In this document: piece by piece, positions 62,000-64,000 of the stretch
How the letters are laid out: each line of letters begins with the position of its first letter
How positions within the stretch are numbered: position 1 is the stretch's first letter
NCBI GenBank assembly: GCA_022606425.2
Contig: JAHDVF020001343.1
Location: forward strand, 186,001-250,000
Length of the DNA stretch: 64,000 nt
Source: Lepidostoma basale
Lineage: Eukaryota > Arthropoda > Insecta > Trichoptera > Lepidostomatidae
Reading direction: 5' to 3'
Notes under the pieces: generated by a model
Told to the model about the DNA's origin: nothing
Seen by the model: the letters and a program-made list of their open reading frames with translations, nothing else
The model's database searches: none
Program-made: the position numbers and the translations under genes

Positions 62000-62447
62000 A
62001 ATTATCTAACTAACTAACCATCACGCGTCTCTCCGAAGGGGTAGGCAGAAAGAATGGACTGCTACACTTTTCTTTCCTGACATATTTCTCTCGCTTCCTC
62101 AACATTCTTATATCGTGTCATACATGCGCGTCGATTCCTCTGACTTCTCACGTGGCTCTCATTCAATCGGTCTTCCACTATTTCTGGTTCCACTAACATC
62201 GTTAACATATAATTTTTTTACCATTCTTTCTCCATTAATTCATTCCATGTGTCCAAAACATCTTAACGATCCTTTCATTATTTTGTTCATAACACCATCA
62301 TTAGCACCGCATTCACTTCTTATATTTTCATTCGACACTCTATCATACATAGAGTTTCCACACATTCGTCTAAGAGATCTCATTCCCACTGCATTTATTC
62401 TACTTTTATCCCTATTTTGCCAGTTCCATGCTTCTCTATACAATTAT
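62000..62447 (-). pseudogene. TTAG-tailed LINE 3' end
   Basis: A minus frame (62240-62443) reads REAWNWQNRDKSRINAVGMR, SLRRMCGNSMYDRVSNENIR, SECGANDGVMNKIMKGSLRC, FGHME, then frame breaks to the NDVSGTRNSGRPIE, ESHVRSQRNRRACM and YPFGET-like end. Tail TAACTAACTAACC lies at 62008-62020 on plus. The RPRKTWHDQINQ block is deleted. Confidence 0.8.
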
Positions 62448-62449
62448 AC

Positions 62450-62730
62450 AATTATTACGTCAAACAGTAATCATTAATTAGTAGTAAGTAAATTTTTAAA
62501 TAAGCACTCACTTTGTGGTTAGACATTTTAAACTAATAGATATAAACTGACCTACCGTATGAAGTGATGGGTCAAGTACTGGGCTGCAGTAATTTCAAGA
62601 TGTTTGAAGAATTCAATATGGAAATACCCTGACATGAAGATCATCAGCCGCAAAGTGAGATTTTTTTAAGACTTGTGTGCGACTCATCATGACATGAGAT
62701 CGAGTGCATGGCGAATTCCACAATCACAAA
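62450..62730. other. Unassigned stretch with repeat word
   Basis: At 62505-62535 CACTCACTTTGTGGTTAGAC matches the word at 63079-63098, an outer arm word of the inverted repeat. Otherwise AT-rich and unrecognised. Confidence 0.35.
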
Positions 62731-62734
62731 TCAG

Positions 62735-63001
62735 AGTGTCAGAAATGAAGATGCCCAGAAACATATATGGCAATACACTTATAGATCGGGAGGAACTCAA
62801 GGATAAGGGAGTAATGCGAGGTCGAGGATGTCGTTAGATAGGGAAGGCAAAGGAGAAGATACAGGTATGAACAAGTGAGGAGAATGGATCCATCCAGGGT
62901 AAACCTCCAAAGAGATGGATCGACAGCTGGGAGTCGACCTCGCAGGAGGCCAATGCTTATTGAGAAAGAGGCCACAAGACCTACACTAAGAAGAAGAAGA
63001 A
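62735..63001 (+). pseudogene. GRLRRR-type LINE 3' end
   Basis: Plus, shifting frames: VRNEDAQKHIWQYTYRSG-like, CEVEDVVR*GRQRRRYRYEQ, VRRMDPSRVNLQRDGSTAGS and RPRRRPMLIEKEATRPTLRR. A GAAGAAGAAGAAA tail lies at 62988-63001. The 63-codon frame 62875-63096 reads the same end in a shifted frame. Confidence 0.7.
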
Positions 63002-63380
63002 AATATAAAATAATAAAACACTTTGTATTTAGCCACGGCAATATAATAACAGTTATTATATTAATTCTTTATATAAAGCATTCACTTTGTGGTTAGACAT
63101 TTTAAATAATTATATAAATAAAACAACTTTGTATTAAACCACGGTAGGGTTATTATATTGATGCCAACTAGTTTCGCTTAGACCCAAGCTTCATCAGTGA
63201 AAGTTGTTATACTGCCCATGTAGCTTGGGTCCAAGCGAATCTAGTTGGCATCAGTATAATAACCCTACCGTAGTAATACAAAGTTGTTTTATTTATAAAA
63301 TTAGTTATTATATTGCCCTGGTTATTATTATGATAACCATACCGTGGTTAAATACAAACTGTTTTATTATTTTGTATCTA
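63002..63380. repeat. Nested inverted ribozyme repeat, ACUAGU type
   Basis: Outer arms: ATAATAAAACACTTTGTATTT, AGCCACGG (63008-63039), mirrored by CCGTGGTTAAATACAAACTG (63340-63359). Inner arms: AACTTTGTATTAAACCACGG (63125-63144) with GCCAACTAGTTTCGCTTAGA (63163-63182), mirrored at 63216-63285. The minus-strand core at 63163-63197 is CTGATGA (63191-63197), A, a GCTT/AAGC stem around GGGTCT, GAA, ACTAGT, T. This core meets nearly all conserved hammerhead positions. Confidence 0.75.
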
Positions 63381-63702
63381 TAAGTTTTGTTGAATATACC
63401 TAGCGTGCTAAATTTTTTTTAAATTTATGTGTAGAATTTGTAATTCTATTAATATTAAAGTTCACTATAATAGTTAAATAGAGTGGATTGACCTACGCAA
63501 ATTCTCTTTCCAATTTAACAACAAAATTCCAGTATTAACACCTTCAACTAATATAAAGTAAAAAAAAATAATTAATATGAATAAAAACGTATGCTTTCTA
63601 CAAGTTTGATAATATTTTATGTGAATGACATGTTTCACCTGTCAACCAAACATTTGATAATGTCTAAACAGTAAACGGTAAAAACAGTAAAAAAAAAGTT
63701 TT

Positions 63703-63723
63703 GGTTAGGTTAGGTTAGGTTAG
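63703..63723 (+). repeat. Short telomeric-type repeat (TTAGG)4
   Basis: GGTTAGGTTAGGTTAGGTTAG: four units of the canonical arthropod telomere motif. It lies 8 bp before a hammerhead-like motif. It is too short to be a telomere itself. Confidence 0.85.
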
Positions 63724-63731
63724 TCGTTCTT

Positions 63732-63765
63732 CTGGTGACGAAGGTGTAAACCTTCGAAACATGTC
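63732..63765 (+). ncRNA. Hammerhead-like motif, ACAUGU type
   Basis: CTGGTGA (63732-63738), C, a perfect 5-bp stem GAAGG/CCTTC around TGTAAA, GAA (63756-63758), ACATGT (63759-63764), C. Only A6 (G here) deviates from the core. The downstream ATGGAATTCCACAGTGTTAA is the reverse of the terminal word in the repeats at 45060 and 60079. Confidence 0.55.
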
Positions 63766-63769
63766 TAGA

Positions 63770-64000
63770 AAAATAAACTGAAAAGTGAAAAAAACAGTGT
63801 TTTAATTAATAAAAATTTCGTTTATGGAATTCCACAGTGTTAACGCCTTAAGTTAATCTTAAAGTAAAAACAGTGTTTAGTTCCATATAAGTTTCACAGC
63901 GTTTTTGCTTTTTAGTTAATTATGTCGAAATAATACAAGATAAAAAAATAATAACCCTATCTGCATTCAAATTCTGAATTAATCAAATTTCAAATACTTT
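63770..64000. other. Downstream part of ribozyme repeat, then AT-rich end
   Basis: 63826-63845 (GAATTCCACAGTGTTAACGC) matches in reverse the arm end at 60079-60098, so the repeat probably extends to about 63850. The last 150 bp are unassigned. Confidence 0.45.

Noticed and set aside
63703..63723. A true telomere
   Set aside because: Only four units and sequence continues on both sides; it is an internal short block.

Overview
The window is AT-rich animal DNA, almost certainly from an arthropod and most likely an insect; the order cannot be fixed. The signs are a short insect-type telomeric block (TTAGG)4 at 63703-63723, LINE families of the kinds common in insect genomes, Penelope-like elements, a pogo-type DNA transposon and tRNA-derived SINEs. 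There are no operons, ribosome binding sites or long open frames. No complete host gene is present. Four short GC-richer stretches with splice-like borders (5476-5641 +, 17760-17949 -, 33628-33720 +, 53437-53611 +) are the only possible host exons, and none is recognised.

Most of the rest is a graveyard of transposable elements. (1) A 'TTAG-tailed' LINE is the commonest element, with about 20 fragments on both strands. Its coding stop lies three bases before a (TTAG)n, or in two copies (GTT)n, tail, so it has essentially no 3' UTR. One fragment at 23.2-23.9 kb carries the reverse-transcriptase core of a LINE. (2) A non-autonomous family of about 420-480 bp ends with the same last ~58 bp as that LINE and its tail. 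Six loci are visible, two with 13-14 bp target-site duplications, and it looks like a hitchhiker on the LINE machinery. (3) RTE-like LINE 3' ends are present; in one subfamily the stop codon TGA runs straight into a (TGA)n tail. (4) Other LINE ends are CR1/Jockey-like with ATCAA/GATTT tails, a GRLRRR-type family with GAA tails, and further families. (5) Two tRNA-derived SINE families occur. (6) DNA transposons are a 1.72-kb pogo-like deletion derivative nested in an RTE copy (27901-29623), a 727-bp TIR element (47316-48042), a 282-bp MITE with perfect 27-bp TIRs (17225-17506), a pogo-type MITE (18241-18973) and mariner-like relics (4.8-5.2 kb, 51.2 kb).

The most unusual layer is a set of hammerhead-ribozyme-like motifs, at more than a dozen sites and in at least six sequence families. 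Each has a CUGANGA-like box, a short hairpin, then GAA plus a short palindrome (ACAUGU, ACAGCUGU, ACUAGU, ACCGGU or ACGU) plus C or U. In many loci two copies face each other as inverted arms. A Penelope-like element remnant with recognisable reverse transcriptase and decayed GIY-YIG endonuclease (42477-43218), followed by such inverted arms, gives these motifs a plausible autonomous source. A ~550-620 bp family without coding capacity (22.65, 31.58, 38.2 kb and partial copies) behaves like a retrozyme.

The elements interact by nesting and borrowing: the pogo derivative sits in an RTE, the hitchhiker sits in a ribozyme repeat, an RTE end lies between two ribozyme arms, and the Penelope remnant abuts a LINE tail. 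Long stretches between elements (for example 23.9-26.2, 30.5-31.6, 34.9-35.9 and 39.6-41.4 kb) are AT-rich and hold nothing I can name.
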